Shown here: positions 12,901 to 25,342 of the stretch, piece after piece
How positions within the stretch are numbered: position 1 is the stretch's first letter
Layout of the letters: the number at the start of each line of letters is the position of its first letter
Assembly (NCBI GenBank): GCA_025531455.1
Contig: JAMYHL010000027.1
Coordinates: forward strand, 62,001-126,000
Source of the DNA: Apiotrichum sp. Y4204
Taxonomy: Eukaryota > Basidiomycota > Tremellomycetes > Trichosporonales > Trichosporonaceae
DNA length: 64,000 bases
Direction of reading: 5' to 3'
Position numbers and translations under genes: made by a program
The notes under the pieces: generated by a model
What the model was told of the DNA's origin: nothing
The model's database searches: none
The model's input: the letters and a program-made list of their open reading frames with translations, nothing else

Positions 12901-15242
12901 GGTGTCGCTCTCCCAGTCGACTGTGCTCGAGTGCCACCCCATCGGGTCAACGGGCACGATAAACCGCGGCTTCTGACCATCCTCGACGGGGAGGACCGAG
13001 TGCGATATGAGCGTCACGATGGGCTTCTCAGAGCGGTAGATGAACGAGCTTCCCTTTGGTGTATCGATCGAGCCAATGCTTTCCGACAGCTTGGACCCGC
13101 GGGGTGCCGGCGACTCGTCCCGATTTCTGTTGCTTCGGGTAGGCAAACCGTCGATTCGCGTTGTGCTAGCGGAAAGCGAATCGATCCTCGACGTACGAGC
13201 AACGGGAGAATCCTCGAGGCGCACAGTCCTCCGCTGGGGACTGTTGGATGGGGAATCGGCCGCACTCTTCCTCGGCGTCGACCACGGAATGCCAGTGAGT
13301 TCGAAATGTGGGCTTGACGGTGCCGGGTCGATACGCCACACCCACGCCTCACCGCTCTCCGCCACAGCCATGATAACTGCGCGTCGCGTGCGGCGCTTCC
13401 GTGAAGAATATCCGTCGTCAATGTTCGACACGGCGAGAAGCATCTTGATGTCGTCGCCCTCCTTTGGCTCAAACTGTGGCATCGGTACCGGCTCCGATGG
13501 CGTTCCGTCTCCAGGGTCGAGGTGCTGCAGTACCACTTGCGGTCCATCAGGCCCTTTGAAGTAGGATGCGATACCACGGCCCTTGGCGTAGATGCTGTAG
13601 AGAATTGGGGTGGCGGGGGCCGTCCACTGTCCTTTCCCCACAAGCGTCACCCGTTTCGGTCCACCGACTTGGTGTTGCGCTTTACCCAACCGCCGTTTCT
13701 CCCAGATGCCAATCTCGCCCTCCTGACCGACAGCCAGCAATCCACGTCCATTCGGCGTGCGCACGAACTCCGTGATATCCTGTGCCATCAGGACCGACAT
13801 GGCTTCAAAGTCTGCTGGCGGTGTCTCCAATGAGAATGCTTCGGGCATGCCGGCCAGAAGATCTGGGAGGGAAAGGCAGAGCGAAGTCACGTCCTCGGAT
13901 TCTGGTGTTGCAGGGAAGCCGACGAGCAAGTGTTCGCGGAACAATGCCACGCCAGAGGGCGACGGGAATGCCTCGACGGCGGCGGTGAACACAGTAATGA
14001 GAGTGGACTGTATCAGAGTGGGCGGCTTGCGGTCGAGATTCTGAAGTTAGATCTCCTCCACAGGACACACGTACAAGGATCGATCTTGCCGCCACCTCTC
14101 CGTCCTCTCCGAACCACAGCACGAGGTCCATCTCCTCCCCGTCAATCGCCTCAAGCTTCTCCCGCGTACTTGCCGAGATATGCTCTTTTTCTTGCAACGC
14201 CGACGTCGCAGCAGCCTTCACCATCTGCGTGTCCGGCACCCATATCGTGCCGACATCGCGCCCTTTGCCCTTACTGCGGTTGAACGAGCGATGATCGAGC
14301 GAGTAGAGGAGCTGGAACCACGACGGGTCGTCAAGCACGGGAGAATAGATGCGCAAAACACCATGCGCGATGATGTAGAGATACGGGTTAGAGCTAGCGG
14401 AAATTAGCGCAAAGTCCATCCCCATCTCTTACATGGAATTGCGCCAACCAAACCACTCAATCTCGCGCGGGAGCCGGATTTCTTGGGAAGACTGCTTCAG
14501 ACACGACTCTGGCGTCTTGCCGAGTCCTTGGATCATAACCTTCCGTTCGCCGGGAATGTACCATGCTACATGGGTGCTGGACGGCGGCAGGGCGATGACG
14601 GAGTCTGGTGGCGTGTGTCTGTTGTCAGTGAGACATTTCCCGCATAAGCACCTACTTTGACCACAGGCGATCCCACACCACGACGTCGGCATCCGCCAGC
14701 CGCCACACTTCAATACCCTGCGCCGTCCCAACAGCAAGCGTGCCTGTCCGTCAGAGCCGCTACGACACACAGAGCCTGGCATCGACCCACCTTCCACAAA
14801 GTGGACAGACGATATCGGGGCGCCGGCCACAATGGTAGAGTGAACGGTCCAGCTCCCGGTAAAGTGCCAAAGCACAATATGGATACCGCTCCACGCCACG
14901 ATCTGGTATTAGACTAAGACAATCAGTATTGGCACTGGGACTCACCGTGCTCCCACGCGCGACTACCCCGTGGACGCTATCCACGAGTCCGCCCCCGCTC
15001 GGTCCGGCGCGGCGGTGCAGCGCGTCCCAGAACGGCAGTGTGTGAGCGAGGTCTCCAGACGGATACTGCAGGACCACGTTCGCCGATGACGGATATGCCT
15101 GCCGTTAGCACATGTAGCTGTTCCGATCCGATCTCCCACCACGCACATAGTACGCTTCGTCGCCGGCGACGACCCCCGCTAGCCGGCTGATCCCGCTCCG
15201 CAGTGGACGGCCCGGAATCGCCTGGCGCAGCTGGAGCGTCAT
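9950..15242 (-). CDS. RAV1: RAV1, RAVE complex subunit for V-ATPase assembly
   Basis: Thirteen exons: 15147-15242, 14946-15098, 14791-14902, 14656-14743, 14434-14618 (donor may place the end at 14433), 14075-14393, 12675-14040, 12548-12641, 12118-12497, 11141-12082, 10858-11105, 10604-10811, 9950-10566. With the exon 5 edge at 14433 the sum is 4809 nt, 1602 residues. The start is chosen because the N-terminus (QAIPGRPLRSG) fits the conserved opening of Rav1/DmX proteins. Exons 1-9 encode WD40-like repeats (IHIVLWHFTGSW, MTIWDSNVSEF). Exons 10-13 carry the Rav1 C-terminal domain: SSEDRDPIGCSLFFFALGKK, LANDFTTERWKTAAMKN, and YEYAAAFFMLAGSPKDA rebuilt across the exon 10-11 junction. RAVE (Rav1-Rav2-Skp1) reassembles vacuolar V1 and V0. 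The tail is disordered and Pro-rich. All introns are 33-50 nt. Confidence 0.95.
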
Positions 15243-16219
15243 CCTCTGTATCGTTGCGAGCGCGGAGCCACTTGCTGCGGGTAGTTCGAGTGCGATTCTG
15301 TCGATGCCCTGGCTCCGTCGAGTGTAGGATGGAAGTGCGATGTTGCGATGTGTTCCGACAAGGTTCGTTCGTCTTTCCGGAAGGCCGCACTCGTTCCGAG
15401 CCACAGTCGCAGTGAAACTTTGATATTCAATATACAATCAAGAGATGGGATCCAGAAAGTGGATGGATGGATGAGCATCAAGGTCGTCGTCGAGCTCATC
15501 GAGGCTTGGCTGGGCATCACATCGGAGTGCTTGGCTTGGGCCACCGCCCAGGGCGGAGGAGCATGGCACGCAAGGCACACTGGCCAAAACGTCATTCAGC
15601 CTCACCTCCACCGGAGAGATTCGGGTCACGTGATTGAGTGGAGGAACTGAACGAGTGTGGCCTTGTGGCACTAAAAGACCGTTGTTGTGCTCGCGGATGA
15701 GCTTTAAAGAGGCATAGGGCTTGGAGAGGACGTCTGCTTGCATAGATATCAGTCTAAGCTAATGGACTAACTGCTTGAGGATGGAGTCGCGTTTGAAGAA
15801 TGTGAAGCGGCCAAGATTGTCGCAACTGTATGATGCGAGAACAGGCAACGGTAAGTGCTCCTCGGACTTCGAGATGCCTAGTAATCGTGATGCCCGATAG
15901 AACAGAGTTCAGGAAGCGAGGCCACTTGCTGCAATGAGAACATATTTTTCTCTTTATCTGACTGTTTATGTATTTTCTTTATTGACCAGAGTAATATCAC
16001 CGAAGAAGGAATCAACTTGTTTCACCTCCCCTCTCGACATCGCCGCCCGCAATTCCGCTTGTCCAAAGCTTCAATCAGAATCTATGCCATCACTTATAGT
16101 ATTCCGCAACAGCCCTCGCACCCCCGAAGCACGGCCGCGACTCTCCTCTTCCTCCCTGTCCTCCTCGAGCTCGCAGATCGGAAAAACGCGCCGATCTCGC
16201 CCGAACGGCTTCCATCATC
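15243..16219. other. Intergenic between RAV1 start and tRNA-Glu
   Basis: Presumed RAV1 promoter. Minus-strand frames around 15438-15743 and a possible tiny plus-strand spliced frame near 15781-15930 (with a GTAAGT donor) look like chance; no family is recognised. Contains the TCACGTGA palindrome listed separately. Confidence 0.5.
15623..15634. promoter_or_regulatory. E-box in the RAV1 upstream region
   Basis: GGGTCACGTGAT, containing the palindrome TCACGTGA, lies about 380 bases upstream of the RAV1 ATG. It is the site type of Cbf1/Pho4-like bHLH factors. The same 12-mer in reverse complement occurs at 29254-29265. Confidence 0.4.
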
Positions 16220-16316
16220 TCTTCGCTAGTATATCGGTTAGTATAATCGCCTCTCAAGAGAGAGCTTTCCAACAGGAAGATCGCGATAGAGCAGGGTTCG
16301 ACTCCCTGGCGGAGAA
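16220..16316 (+). tRNA. tRNA-Glu (anticodon CTC) with a 25-nt intron
   Basis: A full cloverleaf can be folded. The acceptor stem TCTTCGC pairs with GCGGAGA (one G-U). The D stem is GTAT/GTAT with GGTT in the loop. The anticodon stem ATCGC pairs with GCGAT. The T arm is CAGGG-TTCGACT-CCCTG, giving a perfect B box (GGTTCGACTCC). The anticodon loop is C-T-CTC-A, then an intron at the canonical position after base 37 (16257-16281), then C38. The discriminator is A at 16316. A T4 run at 16347-16350 is the likely Pol III stop. Confidence 0.9.
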
Positions 16317-16893
16317 TGAGAGCTCGGGCAGCGCTCGAGCAGCTCATTTTATACCTTTTGCTGTTCCCTGAGAGGCGGCGGGTACCCCGGGGCCCGGGCG
16401 AGAGGCGCGAGGGAATGGGAGGACTGGGGGTCGGTTGGGGTCGAGTAACTTGACGGCGAGCGCGAGCACATGAAATGAACATGGCAGAGGGTGAGATGAG
16501 GACCAAGTGTGGACGAGTAGAGCAGGAGATAGGAGGAAGGAAATGTCGGGCAAGCGAAGCGGAGGAAACGGATTGGGAATCCGAGGATAAGTGAGGAAGG
16601 AAGTACATGGTCCTCATTGCGAGACGGCAAGCTCCCAACATGGGATATAAATTGTCGAGTCCCAGCTATACAGCTGTCTGCGAATCCGGAGTCTACCTTA
16701 GTGTATATAAGAAGTTCAGTGGACGTGAGTGTGGAGGCGAAGTAGAGTCAGAGCGGGTCAGAGTCAGTAACACAACATGAGTGCAAGAGTCACACACTAC
16801 GCGTCATCGAAAAGGTATATACATCTCTTATCTTTGCTACAGTCGGAACCAGTATAGTATCAAGACTCTTGCTCATTCAATCCTTTTAGCTTC

Positions 16894-18295
16894 TTACACC
16901 TTGGCGGCCTTGTTGGCCGAGTCGGTCTCGTCGCGCTTGCGCTTGCCGTCGTCGAGGGGCTCGATCATGGTGTTCGGGCCGTAGGGGACGATGCGGTGGG
17001 GGTTGTTCTGCGTGTGCGAGTAGAAGTAGTGCTCGGTGATGTCTGGATGTTAGTGTGAGTCTCGGATGCGGATGGGCGCAGCGGCGGAATGATTGGAAGC
17101 AGGTTCAGATACCCCTGCTCGGATTGTGAATCATGCAATCGAGCAGGGTACCCCAGATTCCAGCTGCGAGTCACATTCCGCCGTGCATTCCCACACTCAC
17201 GAGGGAAGACGGTGGTCTCCTTGAACGCGGGGTAGTTCCAGTACAGGTTCTTGAGCCAGCGGTTGATGCTGGGGTAGTCGTGGCGGATGAGACCCCAGTT
17301 GCACTTGAAGTGGACGTAGTAGACCGGGTCGTAGCGGACAATGGTGGTGTAGAGACGGATGTCGGCCTCGGTAAGGCGGCCGCCGATGAGGAACTCGCGG
17401 CCGTCCGAGAGGATCTTCTCGACACGGTCAAGCGATTCCGCAACGCCCTTCACCGCCTTGTTGTACGCCTCCTGCGAGGTCGCGAAGCCGGACTTGTAGA
17501 CGCCGTTGTTGATGCCGTCGTACACCCACTCGTTGAGCGCGTCAATCTCACCACGCAGCTCCTCGGGGTAGAGGTCGAGGTTCTTCGCCTCGCCGTCGGG
17601 AAGAGCCGAGTCGAACGCCTGGGTGAAGTCGCGGATGATCTCGGACGACTCGTTCGACACAATCGTCTTCTCCTTCTTGTCCCAGAGAATAGGGACGGTG
17701 AAGCGCGCGTTGTAGTCGGGCTCGGCGCGGCGGTACAGCTCCGAGACGTGGTTGCTGCCGTAGAGCTTGTCGGCGGTGGCGCCGGGGAAGGTCTCGTTGC
17801 TGTGCTCGGACTGCGGGGCCGGGGGCTTGTCGGCGTTCTCGGGGGAAACAAAGTGCCATCCACCCTCGAGAAGGTGCGGGTGCACGACCGACACGTCCAT
17901 AAACTCCTCGAGACCCTTGAGCTTGCGCACGATCAGAGTGCGGTGCGCCCACGGGCAGGCATACGAGACGTAGAGGTGGTAGCGTCCTGCCGTCAGAAAC
18001 TGAACCACCAAGTTGTCCTTCGCGTCATCGGTTACTCACCCTTCTCAGGAGGGAAGCGGCCGTTGGGCTCAATGTGGTCGCGGAACGAGGAGACCTGGCG
18101 CTTGAACTCGCCGTCCTTGCCGGCCCAGCCGGTGATGCCCTTGTCGTTCTTGTCGTTCTTGTCGGCCATGTTGGATGCGAAGCGGAATGGGATGGAGGGT
18201 GAAAGGGTTGAGGGGTTGAAAGCTGGTGAGACGGGCTTGACTGTGAGAGTCCTGGCGGTGGTGAGGAGAAGTGATGTGACCGTGCGGATTCGCAT
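16894..18295 (-). CDS. Omega-class (ECM4-type) glutathione transferase, glutathionyl-hydroquinone reductase
   Basis: Exons 18040-18295, 17201-17986 and 16894-17042 join to 396 residues; introns are 53 and 158 nt. The join at 18040/17986 rebuilds GRYHLYVSYACPWAHR, whose Cys96 in the C-P-W motif is the catalytic residue of this family. It removes glutathione from quinol or other thioether adducts and is usually cytosolic. Further family blocks are FTVPILWDKKEKTIVSNES (thioredoxin fold end), LTEADIRLYTTIVRYDPVYY and the C-terminal HITEHYFYSH. The first 42 residues (MRIRTVTSLLLTTARTLTVK...) form a basic, acid-free presequence. A second ATG at 18169 (MADKNDKND) gives a form without it. A still longer frame from 18403 is rejected because a TATA box overlaps it. 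Confidence 0.93.
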
Positions 18296-18390
18296 ACGAT
18301 GGAAAAGAGGTGTAGTATAGCAGCTTCGAGCTGGATGTGTGGATGCTGGGAAGATTGTTATGAATGGGATGAATGGGCGGGAATGTTTGC

Positions 18391-18398
18391 TACTTATA
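18391..18398 (-). promoter_or_regulatory. TATA box of the glutathione transferase gene
   Basis: TATAAGTA on the minus strand lies 96 bases before the ATG at 18295. It supports that ATG over the one at 18403, which would lie upstream of the box. Confidence 0.45.
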
Positions 18399-18403
18399 GC
18401 CAT

Positions 18404-19041
18404 CGGTGGAAGATCTATCCATTCACCACCACACTCGTCCCCGTTCCGGTCGATTCACCGGGTCTTGGCTCGTCGTCAGTGATCTTTGATCACACCGCAC
18501 AGGGAGTACATACGCTACTAAGCATCTCCGGGAATGACTCACCATCACGGCAACGATCTGGCTCCTCACATTGGACCTGCCCGAACAGTCCTCTTTGTGC
18601 ATTGCTTGATTTCATTGATGCTGCTCAATCCCTGGTAACCATATGTCAGCAATTGATGCAGAACAGGTTACGTCATTGGGCGGGAAGTTTTAGCGAGGAT
18701 CATCATCCATACACACAACGCGGACATGGTTTTGGGGCCCGATCGTGTTCCTGAAGAATCATTAAAAATGGCGTGTAGTTTGTAACCAGCCGATCTTGTT
18801 TGGACCCTGTTTGATAATTCTAGTCCCGACCTTGACCCTGATTTCCCTATTCGATCCCCCCTTGCCCTCTGCTTTCACGTTCCCTCCGTGCCCTCCCCTT
18901 CTCTGCCATGTTCTCGGATGTTTCCCGGCTCTATGGGCGACTGACTACTTGTAGAGCCCTCCACTTCCGACCCTTTCTTTCGGATCTCCGACCTCATCGT
19001 TGTCCTCTCTCAACAAACAACACCCACAAACCAAACACGCA
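18404..19041. other. Divergent intergenic region
   Basis: Shared upstream region of the glutathione transferase (minus) and the gene at 19042 (plus). The part before 19042 is CT-rich on the plus strand. No gene seen. Confidence 0.5.
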
Positions 19042-20461
19042 ATGACAACGCTCATCACCATCCCCGGCGCGACGGCGTACCACCTCCCGGCGCCAGGCGT
19101 CGAACCCGTCCCCCTCGCAGAGGGCGACATATCCCTCACGCTCGTCCCCGCCTTCCCTCCCACTCGCCCAAACGATGCGGTCACTCTCACGGTGGGCTCG
19201 TCGACCTTTGTGCTCACGAAGAATGCCCCCGTGCAGCGCACCAACTCGAAGAACGAGCACCCCTCGTTCGTGTTCACCCCCGCGCCGCTCGCGGACGGAC
19301 GGACCATTGGCCAGGTGCGCATCGACATGCGTGATTCGTGAGTATCCATGTTATCCATGTTCTGTGGCGACGAAACGCCAGGAGGGCGACGTCATTGGCG
19401 CACGGTGGACTTTTTATCCCAGCAACGCCCGTCCGCCACTTTACACAACTAATCGCAGCCGCAACCAGGATGAATGGGAGACGATCGAGTCGGCATGCAC
19501 CGCGCTTCAGTCCGAGCTCAAGGTGCGCGGCCTGTGGGAGGACAAGATGCTGTTCGTGGACGACGAGTATGAGACTGGCAAGGTGGACACGGCGCCGAAG
19601 GTCGGCTGGGGCGAGACGATCGCCAGCAACTTTATGTGGGCCGCGTCCAAGATCATGGGTCGCGAGCCCGAACCAACCCTGCCGACCAGCGTCCCCGTCT
19701 CGTCGCCCGGCGTGCACTCGACTCTTGGTCCCGCTCCGCCGCCCAAGTCGCAATCCCCGCCCGCCCCGCAAGCCGTCCCGGCGCAGCGCGCTGAGCCGGA
19801 GAACTTCCGCGCCCTCGCTTCTCATTCGTGGAAGCAGGCCGGCATTGCTGCACAGGGTATCGGTGCTGCGGCTGCGGCCGTAGGCGGTGCGATTGGCCAC
19901 CAGGTGCGTGACGCCGTCGACAACCTCGGCACATCGCCCACCGTGCCCACGAAGGACGAGCCATCTTCTTCCGCTCCGGTTCCCCCGGCCAAGCCCGCGC
20001 CCGAGGTCGTGCCGAAGGACGACAAGCCTGCAAAGGTCGAGAAGGTCGAGACGGTAAAGGAAGTGCCCGCTCCAGAGGTCAAGACTGCCACGGCTGAGAC
20101 TACGGAGGGTAAGAAGGAGACTGTGGCGGTTACTGAAGACAAGGCCGTTGAGGACATCTCGACAAGTGTCGCCGCGGTCAAGCTGGACAAGGACGACAAG
20201 GCGGAGGTCAAGCCCGAGGCCAAGGAGGTGAAGACTGAGACGATCGAGGTGGTTGCGCCTGCGACGACAACAGAGCCTGCGACTGCGGCTGTGGCTGCGG
20301 AGACGATTGCGGATGACGCCGATACGCCGGCAGACGACGACGAAAACACGACCGAGGCCGACACGGCCGAGACGACCGAGGCGGAGGGCGCGGCTGAGGG
20401 AGCGTCGGCGCCCGCTGCCAAGAAGAAGAACAAGAAGAAGGGCAAGAAGGGAAAGAACTAG
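19042..20461 (+). CDS. Lys-rich protein, possibly spartin/senescence-domain-like
   Basis: Exons 19042-19337 and 19459-20461 (intron 121 nt, donor GTGAGT, acceptor after ATCGCAG) give 432 residues. Residues 1-100 (LITIPGATAYHLPAPG...) look like the beta-rich N-terminal part of fungal senescence/spartin-type proteins. Residues 100-150 (WEDKMLFVDDEYETGKV) and the Ala/Gly-rich stretch near 245-280 (GIAAQGIGAAAAAVGG) would suit the membrane-associating part, but I cannot confirm the domain. Residues 280-415 are a Lys/Glu/Val/Thr-rich repetitive region (VEKVETVKEVPAPEVKT). The end is a strongly basic tail (AAKKKNKKKGKKGKN). No signal peptide. Spartin-like proteins act on lipid droplets and endosomes; here that is inference only. 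Confidence 0.75.
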
Positions 20462-20987
20462 TGGTAGTAGCGACGATGGATGCGTGACGACAGAAAAAAC
20501 AGCAATCTCATACATACATGCCGTGCTGCTGCGCTGGCTGCGCCGCGCAGACCGCGAAGGCACATTCATAGTGGATCATAGCATGCAGATGCAGTTTCGT
20601 AGTGCACACCAGCGGCCTGATGGCAAGCGCGACAATACCGTCGGGATTGATGTTCTTCACTGCGTTAGCGTCTCGCAATTCTCGAGATGCGTTGTGGACA
20701 GGTTCCAGATTTGACATTGACCGTCCTAGACGCCTTTACGCTTCCAACATTCTGTCAGTGGCGCAGCTGTCGAACTCGACGTAGACGGCGCACATCACTC
20801 TTACGACTGCCCTCGATGGGGGTTTGATTGCGGCTAAGCTGGTCGCTGTCGTCGTGTCTGGAGAATGAGGAAAGGATGACACAGAGGAACGGCCCCATCA
20901 GTGTCGGTTTAGGAGACTCCTTAGTGTTCCTCGCATCGCGTCACCACACACCACAGTACCAATCGCATCTAGTGTATGCACATCTAT
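20462..20987. other. Convergent intergenic region
   Basis: Lies between the ends of a plus-strand and a minus-strand gene. Several splice-like strings occur on the minus strand (GTAAGAG...CACTGACAG, CTAACGCAG), but no frame gives a recognisable protein. A very small gene cannot be excluded. Confidence 0.4.
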
Positions 20988-22515
<1,528 letters not shown>

Positions 22516-22999
22516 TGTGATGATGGGTAGAAAGTTGTGTAATGGGTGGTGGTGACTAGCTGCCTGGCCTGGTTTGTCAGCGGTGGAGGTGGTGATTGTG
22601 CCATAAAGGGCTCAGAGATATCTCGGATCCGGGCTCACATGCCACCGACATCGGAGATCTGGGAAGGCACGTTCATTCCAATCATTTGTTCCTTCTGAAT
22701 CTCACTGTAGTTCCCTCTGTATCCAAGCATGCTTCTTAGCACCTCCCTCCTCAGCAAGTAAATCAGAATGCAGCGCAACACAGTGGTGCCGGTTGAACAG
22801 GCTTTCATCTTTTATATACTACTACTTCTTGCGCGGCACTGGCCCGCCTATAATTTCATTCAACAACTCGGCTGTGGAACACAAACGGGGTATCAGGATG
22901 ATGGAATGGGGAGGGTTTGTTGAGAACTCTCATGCAATAATTGACAATGGGTGGTGTGGGGGGGTTTTAATGTGGCTTTCGCACACTTTTACAGCTCGC
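22516..22999. other. Intergenic between GDP-fucose synthase start and MET6 end
   Basis: Promoter of the synthase (minus strand) and 3' flank of MET6. No gene seen. Confidence 0.5.
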
Positions 23000-25342
23000 T
23001 TAGAGGTTCTCGCGAGCCCACTTGGCGGCGGCGACGAGGTTGGCAAGCGACTCCTCAGTCTCCTTCCAGGCACGGGTCTTAAGACCGCAGTCGGGGTTGA
23101 CGACAAGGAGGTCCGAGGGGATGACCTTGGCGAAGGCGACGAGGCGGTCCTTGATCTCCTGCTCGGAGGGGACACGGGGCGAGTGGATGTCGTAGACACC
23201 GGGGCCGATCTCGTTCGAGTAGCCGTGCTTGGCGAAGACGTCGAGGAGCTTGAGGTCGGCCTTGGAGGCCTCGATCGAGATGACGTCGGCGTCAAGACGC
23301 TGGATGTGGGGGAAGATGTCTCCGAAGTCCGAGTAGCAGAAGTGCGAGTGGACCTGGATGTCGTTCTCGACGCCCGAGGTGGAGAGACGGAACGAGTCAA
23401 CAGCCCAGGTGAGGTAGTTGTCCCAGTCCTCACGACGGAGGGGAAGACCCTCACGGATAGCGGGCTCGTCGACCTGGATGGCGCGGATGCCGGCCTTGGC
23501 GAGGTCAACGACCTCGTCACGGAGGGCAAGGGCGAGCTGCTTGGACTGGATCTCCTTGGAGACGTCGGCACGGGGGAACGACCAGTTGAGGATGGTGACC
23601 GGGCCGGTAAGCATACCCTTCATGGGGCGCTTGGTGACCGACTGGGCGTAGGCCGACCAGCGGACGGTCATGGGGTGGGGGCGCGAGACGTCCGAGACAA
23701 CGATAGGGGGGCGGACGTAACGCGAGCCGTAAGACTGGACCCAGCCGAGCTGAGTGAAGATGAAGCCGTTGAGCTGCTCGCCGAAGTACTGGACCATGTC
23801 GTTACGCTCGGGCTCACCGTGGACAAGGAGGTCGAGGCCAACCTTCTCCTGGAAGTCGACGACCGACTTGATCTCGTTCTCCATGGCAGTCTCGTACTCC
23901 TCCTTGGTGAGCTCACCCTTGCCGAACTTGGCACGGGCGACACGGATCTCCTTGGTCTGGGGGAAGGAGCCGATGGTGGTGGTGGGGAACTTGGGGAGGT
24001 TGAGGTGCTTCTTCTGGGCCTCACGACGAGTGGGGAAGGGGTCCTTGCGCTTGAGCATCTCGTCGGTGATGCCGGAAACACGGTCACGGACAGCCGAGTC
24101 GGAGGTGCGCTCGAACTCGCGACGAGCGGCAATGTCCTTCTCGTTCTGAGCCCAGGCGGCGGCCTCCTGGACGTTGAGGGCGGCGGCGAGGGTAGCGACC
24201 TCCTCGCACTTCTCGTCGGCGAACGAGAGCCACGAGACCTGCTCGGGGGTGAGCTTGGTCTCGACCTTGAGCGAGAGCGGGGTGTGGAGGAGCGACGACG
24301 AGGTCGAGATGGTGACGCGGTCCTCGCCGAGCTCAGCGACGGCCTTGTCGGCAAGGGCCTTGGAGGCCTTGAGGTCGTTCTTCCAGATGTTACGGCCCGA
24401 AACGAGACCAAGCTCAATGCCGATCTTGGTGTCCTTGAGGGCAGCAAGGACGGCGTCGAGCTGCTTGGGCTCACGGTCGAGGTCAAGGTGGAGGGCAGCG
24501 ATGGGGAGCTCCTTGAGGAACTCGATCGACTTGCCGACGCGGCCGTAGGCAGTGGTGATGACGATGGGGAGGCCGACCTCGGCGAGCTTGGCGTAGGTCT
24601 TCTTGTAGAGGTCACCGTAGGCCTCGGCGGCGTCGGTGACGAGGATAGGCTCGTCGAGCTGGACGGACTGAGCGCCGGCGTCCTTCAGCGACTTGAGGAT
24701 CTCAACGTAGACGGGGGTGAGCTTGTCAAGGAGGTCAAGAGGCTTGAAGTCGGCGGGGGCGTCACGCGAAGCGCGGACAAGCGAGAGGTAGGTGATGGGG
24801 CCGAAGAGGACGGGGCGGGTCTCGATGCCGAGAGCCTTGGCCTCCTCGTACTCCTCGAGGGCCTGGTTGCGGGCGAGCTTGAACTCGGTGTTAGGGGAGT
24901 GGTCGACCTTGACGACGTGGTAGTTCGAGTCGAAGAACTTGCCCATCTCGTTGGCAGCGACGTCAATGCCCTTGGCGCGGTCCTGGTGACCACGGCCCAT
25001 GGCGAAGTAGGTGTCAAGAGGGGAGAGGCCCTGCTTGGTGAAGCGCTCGGGAACGACGCCAAAGTTGAACGAGTGGTCGAGAAGGTGATCGTACAGCGTC
25101 CAGTCCCCAGCCGGGATCACATCGACACCAGCATTCTTAATAGCCTCCCAGCGCTGCTTGCGGATGGCCTTTGCGGCGGTCTGGAGCTCCTGCTCGGAAG
25201 TCTTGCCGGCCCAGTAGGACTCGACGGCCTGGGAAAGTTAGTCTGATGGCGCACGATACCAATCGAGGGAGGGGCTCACCTTCTTAGCGGCGCGGCCCTC
25301 GCCAACGCGGGGGTAACCAAGGATCGCGGACTTAATCGCCAT
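23000..25342 (-). CDS. MET6: Cobalamin-independent methionine synthase
   Basis: Exon 1 (25280-25342) encodes 21 residues starting MAIKSAILGYPRVGEGRAAK; after a 51-nt intron, exon 2 (23000-25228) gives the rest, 763 residues in all. This is the two-barrel MetE enzyme that transfers the methyl group of 5-methyltetrahydrofolate (polyglutamate) to homocysteine, in the cytosol. The zinc ligands are all present: His650 and Cys652 (HSHFCYSDFG), Glu674 (SIEASK) and Cys735 (NPDCGLK), each nine residues later than in the E. coli enzyme. The substrate region TIGSFPQTKEIR and the VLTGPVTIL-type block (GMLTGPVTILNWS) are intact. Codon use is strongly biased to C/G at third positions, as for a highly expressed gene; this bias creates the very long antisense frame over it. 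Confidence 0.97.

Noticed and set aside
15781..15930. Tiny plus-strand spliced frame with a GTAAGT donor
   Set aside because: Only about 34 codons and no recognisable product.
15438..15950. Possible small minus-strand gene upstream of RAV1
   Set aside because: Candidate splice sites could not be joined in phase between the two best-looking segments, and no family resemblance was found; it is more likely RAV1 promoter DNA.
17133..18320. 395-codon plus-strand frame over the glutathione transferase
   Set aside because: It runs across the transferase's exons and introns in antisense and has no domain.
20500..20950. Possible small spliced gene in the convergent gap
   Set aside because: Several splice-like signals exist, but every phase-consistent join gave an unrecognised short peptide.
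22793..25246. 817-codon open frame antisense to MET6
   Set aside because: It mirrors the strong C/G third-position bias of MET6, is Leu/Val/Asp/Gly-rich without a known domain, and the minus strand is unquestionably MET6.
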